From: Neptuniibacter sp048548695 | GTDB lineage: Bacteria > Pseudomonadota > Gammaproteobacteria > Pseudomonadales > Balneatricaceae | Direction: 5' to 3' (one strand) | Assembly: GCF_048548695.1 (NCBI RefSeq) | Contig: NZ_JBLYIF010000010.1 | Length of the DNA stretch: 64,000 nucleotides | Shown here: one piece after another, positions 52,407-60,658 of the stretch | Layout of the letters: each line of letters opens with the position of its first letter | How positions within the stretch are numbered: position 1 is the first letter of the stretch | Notes under the pieces: model-generated | The model's database searches: none | What the model saw: only the letters and a program-made list of their open reading frames with translations | What the model was told of the DNA's origin: nothing | Made by a program: the position numbers and the translations under genes

Positions 52407-52419
52407 TCCATAACAAGTC
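52407..52419. repeat. 13-bp inverted repeat, right copy
   Basis: TCCATAACAAGTC is the exact inverse of the sequence at 51414-51426. It borders the small-ORF patch on its other side. Confidence 0.45.
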
Positions 52420-52435
52420 ATTGATTTAAAGGTAG

Positions 52436-52657
52436 TTAGTTGGCCTTTAAGCCGTTTATCTGCTTTGGGCATTTACGACAGCGTGTTGTGATATCCCATC
52501 TGGTCGTTGGCGGGTTCTGGGTATGAACAAATTCTGGCTGTTCATTTTTCTGCCTTAAATAGGTAGGTGCTTTAGCGATCCATTGCAGTGGACGACAATA
52601 CTTGCGCAGCTTTACGTTGCATGGAACACGGTACAAAAATGGTGCTTCACCTATCAC
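52436..52657 (-). pseudogene. Possible remnant of a phage-type replication initiator
   Basis: The 73-residue ORF reads YRVPCNVKLRKYCRPLQWI, then PPTTRWDITTRCRKCPKQI before a stop. The CRKCP run preceded by WDITTR resembles the N-terminal metal-binding segment of filamentous-phage-like replication initiators, as I recall them, but the downstream domain is missing. It starts with GTG and has no clear ribosome site. It could also be a real but unknown small protein. The label is tentative. Confidence 0.3.
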
Positions 52658-52732
52658 AGAGGGAAATAGCGTTTGCTCAGGTTGATTAACGGCCCGCGCA
52701 TGCGGGTCGCTTGGGTATCAGGCCGGCACAAA

Positions 52733-52756
52733 AAAAGCAGCCCTTAGGCTGCTTTT
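52733..52756. terminator. Bidirectional terminator of the receptor gene
   Basis: AAAAAGCAGCC and GGCTGCTTTTT form a long stem around CTTA between the receptor gene and the accessory patch. Confidence 0.85.
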
Positions 52757-52776
52757 TGCATGAGAGTGCAGGGTAG

Positions 52777-54384
52777 TCAGAGGCGGAACTTGCGCACCAT
52801 GTTTTCCAGTTGTCCTGCCAGGGTGTTCAGCTCGTGTGCCACCTGATTCAGCTTACCGGCGCGGGAGGAGGTGTGCTGTGTAGCGTTGGCGATCTCCAGT
52901 ACGCTGTGCTCAACGCTCGTCGCCATTTCGCTTTGCTCTTTTACCGAGGCGGCAACGGTATGGTTCATATCGTTGATTGAGCGAACCTCGCTGGCGATTT
53001 TGCCCAGGGCATCGGCGGTATTCTGGACTTTGCTGACCCCTTCTTCTGCGCTGTTGTGCGCGGCTTGCATCACCTGCACCGCGTCCCGGGCATCGGTTTG
53101 CAGCTCCTGAATGATGCTGTTGATCTCTTCGGTAGAATGTCGGGTTTTGCTGGCCAGGGCGCGGACCTCATCTGCCACCACGGCAAAGCCGCGGCCCTGT
53201 TCGCCGGCGCGGGCTGCTTCGATGGCGGCATTCAATGCCAGCAAGTTGGTCTGTTCAGCAATTTTTTCGATCACTTCAAGTACGGTGCCCACCTGCTGAC
53301 TCTGGTGATCCAGTTTGTTAATCACTGTCAGGGCGTTGTCGATGCGCTGTTTCAGTATCTCGATGGCGGCGATTGCCTCGGCGGTAATGCGGGTACCTGC
53401 TTCACTCTGGCGCAGGGCCTGATCGGAGGCATTGGCAGTATTTTCCGCACTGCTGGAGACGCTGCGGGTGGCGGCTTCCATCTGCTCCATGGCGGTTGCC
53501 ACCGAACTGGTTTGTATCTGCTGGCCGCTGACGGCGGTATTGGCCATGTCGGCGATGCCGTTGATCTCCACGCTGGAGGTGCTGAGCTGTTCTACGGTAC
53601 TGCTGACCCGTTGCAGGTTCTGGTGGAATTCACTCAGCATCTCATTCAGTGAAGTGGACATGGCGCCGATTTCGTCATCGGCATTCACTGGGATGCGCAG
53701 GGTCAGGTCGTCATTTTCGCGGATCACATTCAGGGTGGCGGCCATCTTTTTAACGGGGCCGACAACCAGATGGCGCATCAGATAGCTGACCATCAGCAGG
53801 CCAGCAATAAACAGTGCCAGCTGCACAAAACCGACTTGCAGCAAGTTTTTTTGAATTCGACTGTCCAAATTGGCAAAGGAGTAGGTGACACGCACTGCGC
53901 CTAGCACGGAGCCCTCTGTTGCCGGGTGACAGAGTAGACAGTTAGTGCCTTTGTAATCGCTTTCTGCCCTGAGCGGTGTGACCACTGTCAGGCGATGGCC
54001 GTTGTCATCGTCAAGTTCGGTGATGATCTGTTCACCTTGCAGCGCCCGGCGGTCCAGATCATCCAGCGGCTGTTCATCTTCCAGTCCGGCACCATACATC
54101 TTGATGATAGAGGGACTGCGGATGATGCGAGCCTCAGTAATGTCTTCGTTCGACAGGATCTTGTTTTGCAGGGTCTGGCGGTTACTCATGGCACCGCTGA
54201 TCATCAGGATATTAATGCTGTCAAAGTAGGCGTCGGCGGTTTCCTGTGTATTGCGTGATGCCACTTCCAGTGCCAGGGTTGATTCGCTGCGATGGATAAT
54301 CCACAAAGAGCTGAGCAGTATCAGTAAGAACCCAATGGCCAGTGAGGCGTTCACCTTGGTTTGAATCGACAGGCTGGTTTTCAT
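52777..54384 (-). CDS. Methyl-accepting chemotaxis protein with heme c motif in its sensor domain
   Basis: The 535-residue receptor has TM1 (~14-31), a periplasmic domain of ~145 residues, TM2 (~181-203), a HAMP domain (~204-256, VVGPVKKMAATLNVIRENDDLTLRI) and an MCP signalling hairpin (EQTNLLALNAAIEAARAGEQGRGFAVVADEVRAL). The periplasmic domain, of the DUF3365/Tll0287-like type, holds CLLCH (Cys149, Cys152, His153), a c-type heme motif. It could sense redox state or a gas through heme. A ribosome site AGGAG precedes the ATG. It lacks a CheR-docking pentapeptide. Confidence 0.9.
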   Translation of the reverse strand: MKTSLSIQTKVNASLAIGFLLILLSSLWIIHRSESTLALEVASRNTQETADAYFDSINILMISGAMSNRQTLQNKILSNEDITEARIIRSPSIIKMYGAGLEDEQPLDDLDRRALQGEQIITELDDDNGHRLTVVTPLRAESDYKGTNCLLCHPATEGSVLGAVRVTYSFANLDSRIQKNLLQVGFVQLALFIAGLLMVSYLMRHLVVGPVKKMAATLNVIRENDDLTLRIPVNADDEIGAMSTSLNEMLSEFHQNLQRVSSTVEQLSTSSVEINGIADMANTAVSGQQIQTSSVATAMEQMEAATRSVSSSAENTANASDQALRQSEAGTRITAEAIAAIEILKQRIDNALTVINKLDHQSQQVGTVLEVIEKIAEQTNLLALNAAIEAARAGEQGRGFAVVADEVRALASKTRHSTEEINSIIQELQTDARDAVQVMQAAHNSAEEGVSKVQNTADALGKIASEVRSINDMNHTVAASVKEQSEMATSVEHSVLEIANATQHTSSRAGKLNQVAHELNTLAGQLENMVRKFRL

Positions 54385-54488
54385 GCTGTTCTGCTCCTGG
54401 CAGCATCGCTGGGCAAGGGTCTGTTGAATTTAAGTACTGTCGGCTGTGGGCGCAATTTCTCAAATAATTGCTGGTGCTTCCTTAATCT

Positions 54489-54550
54489 GGGTCAAATTTT
54501 GGGTGGAAATGACCCGATGAAAAAGTATAAATGGGTGGAAACCCACCCAT
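54489..54550. promoter_or_regulatory. Inverted repeats, candidate enhancer sites for dctPQM
   Basis: GGGTCA (54489-54494) pairs with TGACCC (54510-54515), and ATGGGTG (54531-54537) with CACCCAT (54544-54550). They lie 100-160 bp before the sigma-54-like promoter, as DctD sites would. They do not match the porin repeats, so a shared recognition sequence is not evident. Confidence 0.4.
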
Positions 54551-54647
54551 TGAAAAGTCTGCTGCGTCGTCTTTTTTATTTTTAATTATGCTTTAACACT
54601 ATGTTTTTTAAATAAATAAAAAATTATTTCTGTTTAATTTTTGTGTT

Positions 54648-54663
54648 TGGCCTTGTCTTTGCT
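54648..54663 (+). promoter_or_regulatory. Sigma-54-like promoter of dctPQM
   Basis: TGGCCTT-GTCT-TTGCT has the GG-GC spacing of a -24/-12 promoter, the same geometry as the porin promoter. The start of transcription would fall near 54675, 74 nt before the dctP ATG. Confidence 0.65.
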
Positions 54664-54719
54664 CTGTTTACTACACTCTCGTAAAAACGTGCCGGGACTT
54701 CACTGTGGAGCCGGACGAT

Positions 54720-54727
54720 AACAACAA
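54720..54727 (+). promoter_or_regulatory. CA motif in the dctP leader, candidate Hfq/Crc site
   Basis: AACAACAA fits the AAYAAYAA motif bound by Hfq with Crc in Pseudomonas. It lies just before the dctP ribosome site (AGGAG at 54736-54740) and ATG, where binding would block translation. Dicarboxylate transport genes are known Crc targets in Pseudomonas; the assignment here is inferred. Confidence 0.5.
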
Positions 54728-54748
54728 AGATTAAACAGGAGATCACTT

Positions 54749-55732
54749 ATGCGTTTACTTGCCGCCGCTGTCACTACATTGGCAATGACTTTTGGGGCTC
54801 AGGCTGTCATGGCTGCCCCGGTTGAACTCAAGTTTTCCCATGTCGTTGCGGAAAACACCCCTAAAGGCCAGATGGCTCTTAAGTTTAAAGAACTGGTGCA
54901 GGAACGTATGGGCGACAAAGTAGTCGTCGAAGTGTTCCCTAACTCGCAGTTGTTTGGCGATAACAAAGTGCTGGAAGCGATGTTGCTGGGCGATGTGCAG
55001 ATGGCTGCACCGGCGCTGTCTAAATTCCAGAAATATACTGATGTCCTGCAGATTTTTGACCTGCCGTTCTTGTTCAAGGATATGGCTGCTGTTGAGCGTT
55101 TCCAGCAGGGCGAAGAAGGCCAGAAATTACTGGGCTCTCTGCGTAAAAAAGGCCTGGTGGGTCTGGGTTACCTGCACAACGGTATGAAGCAGCTGTCTGC
55201 CAGTGACCCATTGCAGGTGCCTGCTGATGCGTCAGGTAAAAAATTCCGCATCATGACCTCTGATGTGCTGCAGGCGCAGTTTGAAGCGGTGGATGCGGTC
55301 CCACTGAAAAAACCTTTCTCTGAAGTCTTTACCCTGCTGCAGACCAAAGCGATTGATGGTCAGGAGAACACCTGGTCCAACATCTACTCGAAAAAATTCT
55401 TTGAGGTACAGCCTTACATCACCGAGTCCAACCACGGTGTGCTGGATTACCTGGTCGTAACCTCTACTGAGTTCTGGGTGTCTTTGGATGAGCCGGTCCA
55501 GGTAGAGCTGAAAAAGGCGCTGGATGAAGCGATCGCTTACGGTAATGACATTGCCGCTAAGAAGACCGAAGAAGATAAGCAGCAGATTATCGACTCTCGG
55601 CGTTCTGAAGTGCTGACCCTGACTGCTGAGCAGCGTGCGCAGTGGGTTGAAGCGATGAAGCCGGTATGGAAACAGTTTGAAAAGGATATCGGTGCTGATC
55701 TGATCAAAGCGGCTGAAGCTGCTAACCAGTAA
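54749..55732 (+). CDS. dctP: TRAP transporter solute-binding protein DctP
   Basis: The 327-residue periplasmic protein has a signal peptide (~1-22, cut after VMA) and the TRAP binding-protein fold: ELKFSHVVAENTPKGQMALKF, the carboxylate-binding KKFRIMTS with its arginine, and QENTWSNIYSKKFFEVQ. It captures C4-dicarboxylates for the DctQM permease. A strong hairpin follows the gene before dctQ. Confidence 0.95.
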   Translation: MRLLAAAVTTLAMTFGAQAVMAAPVELKFSHVVAENTPKGQMALKFKELVQERMGDKVVVEVFPNSQLFGDNKVLEAMLLGDVQMAAPALSKFQKYTDVLQIFDLPFLFKDMAAVERFQQGEEGQKLLGSLRKKGLVGLGYLHNGMKQLSASDPLQVPADASGKKFRIMTSDVLQAQFEAVDAVPLKKPFSEVFTLLQTKAIDGQENTWSNIYSKKFFEVQPYITESNHGVLDYLVVTSTEFWVSLDEPVQVELKKALDEAIAYGNDIAAKKTEEDKQQIIDSRRSEVLTLTAEQRAQWVEAMKPVWKQFEKDIGADLIKAAEAANQ

Positions 55733-55742
55733 TACCTGCAGT

Positions 55743-55767
55743 GATGGGCAGGCCTGGCCTGCCCATC
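55743..55767 (+). other. Hairpin between dctP and dctQ
   Basis: GATGGGCAGGC and GCCTGCCCATC form a perfect 11-bp stem with a 3-nt loop and no T tract. Such hairpins often protect the upstream transcript and let dctP be made in excess over the permease. A second repeat, ACTGGAGA/TCTCCAGT at 55780-55812, follows. Confidence 0.65.
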
Positions 55768-55890
55768 CACTCAGTATTGACTGGAGAGGTGACGGTCTGT
55801 TGATTCTCCAGTGAGTATTTATGCTCGCGCGGCTGCGGCCGGTCAGAGTAGCTATAACAATAATCGGGGCTATCCCGCTGAGGTTTTCCC

Positions 55891-56469
55891 ATGGTGAGAA
55901 ATTTCATTACCCAACTAGAAGAGGGTTTTCTCTCTTTGCTGCTGGTATCGATGACCTTGCTGGTCTTCGTAGAGGTAGTGGCCAGATTCGGCTTTGGTGC
56001 CGGTATCCATTGGGCGCAGGAAGTTACCCTGCTGCTGTCAGCCTGGTTTGTGCTGTTTGGTGCTTCCTATGGCGTGAAAGTCGGTGCACATATTGGTGTC
56101 GACGTGTTTGTTAAAGCGCTGCCGCACCGCATGCATCGTGCGGTCACGGTGTTAGCGATTTTGTTCTGCCTGGCCTACTGCGGCATGTTCCTGTACGGCT
56201 CGTGGATCTATCTGAGCAAGATGAAGATGATCGGCATCGAACTGGAAGATGTACCGATTCCGAAATGGACGGTGATGACCATCCTGGTGATTGGCTTTGT
56301 GCTGTTGATTGTGCGGTTTTTGCAGCTGGGCTGGAAAGTCGTCGTTGGTGAAGCGGAGGGCTTCCATTTTGCAGACGAAGCGGAAGAGTCGATGGAGCTG
56401 GCTAATGAGCTGAAACAGACTGAGTTTTCCAATGCAGATGATGCTGCGAATGGGGAGAAAAAATCATGA
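55891..56469 (+). CDS. dctQ: TRAP transporter small permease DctQ
   Basis: The 192-residue membrane protein has four predicted helices (around residues 11-30, 45-65, 85-105 and 130-150) and an acidic cytoplasmic tail. It pairs with DctM. Its stop overlaps the dctM start (ATGA), so the permease genes are coupled. AGG before the ATG is a weak ribosome site. Confidence 0.9.
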   Translation: MVRNFITQLEEGFLSLLLVSMTLLVFVEVVARFGFGAGIHWAQEVTLLLSAWFVLFGASYGVKVGAHIGVDVFVKALPHRMHRAVTVLAILFCLAYCGMFLYGSWIYLSKMKMIGIELEDVPIPKWTVMTILVIGFVLLIVRFLQLGWKVVVGEAEGFHFADEAEESMELANELKQTEFSNADDAANGEKKS

Positions 56470-57863
56470 CTATAGCAGTTCTGTTTATTACTCTGTTCGC
56501 CTGCATGCTGATGGGTATGCCGATTGCGATCGCACTGGGTTTGTCGTCGGTGACAACCATTCTGATGTTCTCCAATGACTCATTGGCATCGATTGCCCTG
56601 AAGCTGTTTGAAGCGACATCGGAACACTACACGCTGCTGGCGATTCCGTTCTTTATTCTGTCGTCTTCGTTCCTGTCCACGGGTGGGGTGGCGCGGCGCC
56701 TGATCAACTTTGCGGTGGATACCGTCGGTCACATCAAGGGCGGCCTGGCAATGGCATCGGTTATGGCCTGCATGCTGTTTGCTGCCGTATCGGGTTCGTC
56801 TCCAGCAACGGTTGCTGCCATCGGTACCATTGTTATCGCCGGCATGGTGCGCTCTGGATATCCCAAGGCTTTTGCTGCCGGGGTTATCGCTAACGCCGGT
56901 ACGCTGGGTATTTTGATTCCACCTTCTATCGTGATGCTGGTATATGCGGCGGCAACAGAAGTGTCGGCTTCGCGTATGTTTATGGCCGGTTTTATTCCGG
57001 GCCTGATGATGGGTCTGATTCTGATGATCGCCATCTATATTGTGGCGCGTATCAAAGGTCTGCCATCACAGCCGTTCCCGGGCTTCCGTAAGCTTGCCAA
57101 GTCTGGCTTGATTGCCCTGGGCGGTCTGATGTTGATCATCATTGTGCTGGGTTCTATCTATGGTGGTATCGCATCCCCGACTGAAGCTGCAGCCGTGGCG
57201 GCGGTGTATGGTTTCCTGATCGCTGTTGTGGGTTACCGTGATATTGGCCCGCTGAAGAACAGCCCGTGGCGTAAAACGGAAGAAGCGGTGTCTGCTGCTG
57301 TGGTACGCAATAGCTGGCAGATTGTCTGGGCCCTGCCGCGCTCTATTTTCGATAAAGACGTGCGCAAGGTGGTGCTGGATGCTGCCAAGGTATCCATGAT
57401 GCTGCTGTTCATCATTGCCAATGCCATGTTGTTTGCCCATGTTTTGACCACTGAGCGTATCCCGCACGGTATCGCTGAAGCGATTATTGAGTGGGGGTTA
57501 CCAGCTTGGGGCTTCCTGATTGTGGTGAATATCTTGCTGCTGATTGCGGGTAACTTTATGGAGCCATCCGCGATTCTGCTGATCATGGCACCGATATTGT
57601 TCCCGATCGCTATGAAGCTGGGTATCGACCCGATTCATCTGGGTATCATCATGGTGGTCAATATGGAGATTGGTATGTTGACGCCGCCTGTGGGACTTAA
57701 CTTATTTGTTACGGCGGGGATAACGGGTGAGAACATGCTCTGGGTAATCAAGGCATGTCTGCCATGGCTGATGTTGCTGCTTGGCTTCTTGATGCTGATT
57801 ACCTATGTGCCGGAAATCTCATTGTTCCTGCCTGAATATATTGATGAATTGAAAGGTTATTAA
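56466..57863 (+). CDS. dctM: TRAP transporter large permease DctM
   Basis: The 465-residue protein is of typical length with about twelve membrane helices. Family motifs include FFILSSSFLSTGG, AVSGSSPATVAAIG, GTLGILIPPSIVMLVYA and the second-half PPVGLNLFV. It carries the substrate path and uses a sodium gradient. A terminator follows at 57932. Confidence 0.95.
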   Translation: MTIAVLFITLFACMLMGMPIAIALGLSSVTTILMFSNDSLASIALKLFEATSEHYTLLAIPFFILSSSFLSTGGVARRLINFAVDTVGHIKGGLAMASVMACMLFAAVSGSSPATVAAIGTIVIAGMVRSGYPKAFAAGVIANAGTLGILIPPSIVMLVYAAATEVSASRMFMAGFIPGLMMGLILMIAIYIVARIKGLPSQPFPGFRKLAKSGLIALGGLMLIIIVLGSIYGGIASPTEAAAVAAVYGFLIAVVGYRDIGPLKNSPWRKTEEAVSAAVVRNSWQIVWALPRSIFDKDVRKVVLDAAKVSMMLLFIIANAMLFAHVLTTERIPHGIAEAIIEWGLPAWGFLIVVNILLLIAGNFMEPSAILLIMAPILFPIAMKLGIDPIHLGIIMVVNMEIGMLTPPVGLNLFVTAGITGENMLWVIKACLPWLMLLLGFLMLITYVPEISLFLPEYIDELKGY

Positions 57864-57931
57864 CGATTGCGAACAGGAGTCCGCAGGCAGGTAACAGGAT
57901 GTTACTTGCTCTCGCACTTATCGTGTTTTGA

Positions 57932-57959
57932 CCACCGCTTGCGGTGGTCTTTTTTTTGC
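57932..57959 (+). terminator. Terminator of the TRAP operon
   Basis: GACCACCGC pairs with GCGGTGGTC around a 2-nt gap and runs into eight T bases. Confidence 0.9.
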
Positions 57960-57962
57960 CCT

Positions 57963-57990
57963 TTGGCTAAGCCAAGACAGAGGCTATAAT
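57963..57990 (+). promoter_or_regulatory. Sigma-70-type promoter with consensus -10
   Basis: TATAAT at 57985-57990 follows TTGGCT 16 bp upstream. The -10 overlaps the first in-frame ATG (57989), so translation must begin later; the GTG at 58022 with AGGAA six bases upstream is the real start of the gene. Confidence 0.65.
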
Positions 57991-58021
57991 GTGCGCCCTG
58001 AATCAATCACAGGAATACATT

Positions 58022-58543
58022 GTGCTGGGTAATGTTGCGGCAATCTGGGGACTTTCCGGTATCTGTTTGATACTTGGCAGTGCCATCTACCGATTAAGCG
58101 GAATTGCGCTGGAAACCTTTAGCGTCTCACTGCTGTGGTACCACTGGGTGGCGCTGGTGGTGAGTGTGCTGTTTATGGGGTTTGCCGAAGGCTACCGCGG
58201 TTTTCAGCAGGCCTGGTCGCCCCGTGTCGCCGCCAGAGTGCTGTTCCTGTCAGGTAATGTGTCACCGTTACGTTTCCTGCTGGCACCCCTGTTCTGTATG
58301 GGTTTCTTCGCCATCAAACGTCGCCGCATGATTGTGACTTACTGTCTGACCGGCGGCATTATTTGTATGGTGTTGCTGGTGCATCAGCTGAGTCAGCCTT
58401 GGCGAGGTATCATTGATCTGGGGGTGGTCACTGGCCTGATCTGGGGTATGGCATCTTTGCTGGTGTTTGTCTGGCAGGCATTTTTTGGTCAGGACTTTAA
58501 CCATTCACCTGAGATGCCAGATGGGGCAGTTGAAGCCTCGTAA
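58022..58543 (+). CDS. Small integral membrane protein, unknown function
   Basis: From the GTG at 58022 the protein has 173 residues with four to five hydrophobic helices (for example NVAAIWGLSGICLILGSAIY, WYHWVALVVSVLFMGFAEG, RFLLAPLFCMGFFAI and IICMVLLVHQL). I recognise no family with confidence. The ATG at 57989 overlaps a promoter -10 and is rejected. Its 3' end overlaps antisense DNA of an HD-GYP remnant. Confidence 0.8.
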   Translation: MLGNVAAIWGLSGICLILGSAIYRLSGIALETFSVSLLWYHWVALVVSVLFMGFAEGYRGFQQAWSPRVAARVLFLSGNVSPLRFLLAPLFCMGFFAIKRRRMIVTYCLTGGIICMVLLVHQLSQPWRGIIDLGVVTGLIWGMASLLVFVWQAFFGQDFNHSPEMPDGAVEAS

Positions 58544-58544
58544 T

Positions 58545-58751
58545 CAGATTTAATCCGGGTCCGGTGCGCGTATCGTTCGAAAATGCGCCGCACTTCGGGT
58601 TGTTCCCGGTGCAGGATATCAACATAGTCAGGTCAATTTTTCCTGCAGCTTCCATGCGATCAAGTGCACCTAGTGCTACAGCAAACGTCCAGGCGGGTTT
58701 GTAGGGACGCACACTGGTGAGTGCATCATGATCCACCTTTCGTCCATCTTA
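58545..58751 (-). pseudogene. Remnant of an HD-GYP phosphodiesterase C terminus, frameshifted
   Basis: Minus-strand translation gives DHDALTSVRPYKPAWTF followed by ALGALDRMEAAGKID, the classic end of an HD-GYP domain. Near 58632, moving one frame restores PDYVDILHREQPEVRRIFER, so one base (of a CCC or similar run) appears lost. A stop lies directly upstream of the remnant in frame. Nothing of the HD catalytic part remains. HD-GYP proteins hydrolyse cyclic di-GMP; this copy cannot. Confidence 0.7.
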
Positions 58752-58891
58752 GTTCATGCTTGAGCAGGCAGAATAAGGCGTGTCTGTCTGCTTAAACCAT
58801 GGCCTGAGTCAGTTAAAAAGGGATGTGTACGGGGTGAGTTTCAACCGCTGGTTAGAGTACGGCGCGGGTGGATGTCTATGCGATCAGCTTG

Positions 58892-58917
58892 TCCGGCAAT
58901 GCAATCGCATTGCCGGA
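58892..58917 (-). other. Hairpin after ilvA
   Basis: TCCGGCAATGC and GCATTGCCGGA form a perfect 11-bp stem around AATC, 22 bp past the ilvA stop. No T tract follows on either strand. Confidence 0.6.
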
Positions 58918-58939
58918 GCATGGGTGTGACCACCAGGTG

Positions 58940-60457
58940 TCAGCCCAGGAATAAACGGTAGGCGTTGTTATCGGTTTCGTTCCAGTAGTTGTAACCGATC
59001 TCATCGAGAAACTGCTCGACCAGTTTCTGGTCATCAGAACCGACCTGCATGCCAACCAATACCCGGCCATAAGCCGCACCATGGTTCCGATAGTGGAACA
59101 TGGAGATATTCCAGCGGCTACCCAGCTGGCTGAGAAAGTTCATCAGTGCGCCGGGACGTTCAGGAAATTCGAAGCGGTATACAACTTCATCACCCACTGC
59201 CGCCGGGGCGTGACCGCCGACCATATAACGGACATGTAGTTTCGCGGTTTCGTTATCCGTCAGGTCTTCTACCGTATAACCTTTTTCACTCAGGTGAGTG
59301 ACCAGTTCTTCCCGGTCGCAGCCGCCGGGTTTTATCTGGATGCCGGCAAACACAATGGCACTGTCATTGTCGCTGTAGCGGTAGTTGAACTCGGTAATAT
59401 TACGTCGACCCAATGCCGAGCAGAATTTGCGGAAGCTGCCCGGTTTTTCAGGAATACGCGCTGCAATAATTGCTTCACGTTTCTCGCCCAATTCGGAACG
59501 CTCTGCAATATGACGTAAACGGTCAAAATTGACATTGGCACCGGAGTCGATGGCAATCAGGGTCTGATCAGTCAGCTGCTCGCGCTGGCAGTATTTCTTT
59601 AGACCGGCCACCCCCAGCGCACCCGCGGGTTCGCAGATGGAGCGGGTATCATCGTAGATATCTTTGATCGCGGCACAGATCTCGTCGATGCTGACAGTGA
59701 TCACTTCATCGACATATTTCTGCGCCAGCTCAAAAGTGTTTTTGCCAATTTGCGCCACAGCAACGCCATCGGCAAAGATACCAACCTGTGGCAGCACAAC
59801 GCGTTCACCGGCGTCCATGGCCGCTTTAAGGCAGGCGGATTCTTCGGACTCAACTCCGATCACCTTGGTTTCAGGCCGCAAGTATTTAACGTAAGTGGCG
59901 ATGCCGGCCACCAGACCGCCGCCACCTACCGGGACAAAGATCGCGTTGATCGGCCCGGATTCCTGACGTAACAGCTCCATGGCGATGGTGCCCTGACCGG
60001 CGATGACATCCGGGTCATCAAAGGGATGCACGTACGTCATACCTTTTTCCTGCACCAGCTGTTGGGCAAATGTCGCAGCTTCGTCGTAGGCATCACCGTG
60101 CAACACCACTTTACCGCCCAACCGGCGCACGTTGTTGACCTTAACGTCGGGGGTGGTTTTTGGCATGACGATGGTGGCTTTGACACCCAGCTTGCGGGCG
60201 GACAAGGCCAGACCCTGGGCATGGTTGCCGGCCGATGCCGCAACCACGCCGCACTCCCGCTCTTCCGCGGTGAGCTGGGACATCTTGTTGTAGGCACCAC
60301 GCAGCTTGAATGAGAACACCGGTTGCTTATCTTCGCGCTTCAGCAAAACTCGGTTGTGCAGCCGTTCAGACAGCCCGCGGGCTTCATCCAGAGGGGTTTC
60401 CACGGCTACGTCGTATACGCGGGCTTCCAGAATTTTCTTGATATAACGGTGCGGCAT
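58940..60457 (-). CDS. ilvA: Threonine ammonia-lyase, biosynthetic
   Basis: IlvA converts threonine to 2-oxobutanoate, the first step of isoleucine synthesis. The 505-residue protein has the PLP lysine Lys51 in FSFKLRGAYN, the AASAGNHAQG and VGGGGLVAG phosphate-binding loops and two C-terminal ACT-like regulatory domains, consistent with isoleucine feedback. It is divergent from rpiA. Confidence 0.96.
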   Translation of the reverse strand: MPHRYIKKILEARVYDVAVETPLDEARGLSERLHNRVLLKREDKQPVFSFKLRGAYNKMSQLTAEERECGVVAASAGNHAQGLALSARKLGVKATIVMPKTTPDVKVNNVRRLGGKVVLHGDAYDEAATFAQQLVQEKGMTYVHPFDDPDVIAGQGTIAMELLRQESGPINAIFVPVGGGGLVAGIATYVKYLRPETKVIGVESEESACLKAAMDAGERVVLPQVGIFADGVAVAQIGKNTFELAQKYVDEVITVSIDEICAAIKDIYDDTRSICEPAGALGVAGLKKYCQREQLTDQTLIAIDSGANVNFDRLRHIAERSELGEKREAIIAARIPEKPGSFRKFCSALGRRNITEFNYRYSDNDSAIVFAGIQIKPGGCDREELVTHLSEKGYTVEDLTDNETAKLHVRYMVGGHAPAAVGDEVVYRFEFPERPGALMNFLSQLGSRWNISMFHYRNHGAAYGRVLVGMQVGSDDQKLVEQFLDEIGYNYWNETDNNAYRLFLG

Positions 60458-60658
60458 AAGATTTCTGCTGTTTTGCGGACCGGAATCGTTGTCGATGGAA
60501 TGACATCGGCCGGCCGGGTTGCAACGATGATTAAAGGCGGAAATGGTAAAGGTTATGTGGGTTTGCGTCTACAAGCAGGCCGGACAGACGCGTATAATTA
60601 CTTGTTTCAGCCCTGCCGATACCGGCGATGGCAAGCTTTAATCCACGGTGACTTCAGC

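Larger units (their letters stand above)
54385..54748. other. Divergent control region of the receptor and dctPQM
   Basis: These 364 bp hold no gene. They carry inverted repeats at 54489-54550, an AT-rich stretch at 54570-54645, a sigma-54-like promoter at 54648-54663 and a CA motif at 54720-54727. Confidence 0.7.

Noticed and set aside
54384..54470. FliA-like promoter for the heme receptor (GCCGACAG on the minus strand)
   Set aside because: The -10 is fair but the -35 at the right spacing is poor, so it was not listed.
60323..60658. N-terminal extension of rpiA
   Set aside because: It runs through antisense ilvA and the divergent promoter region; RpiA similarity begins at the ATG at 60659.
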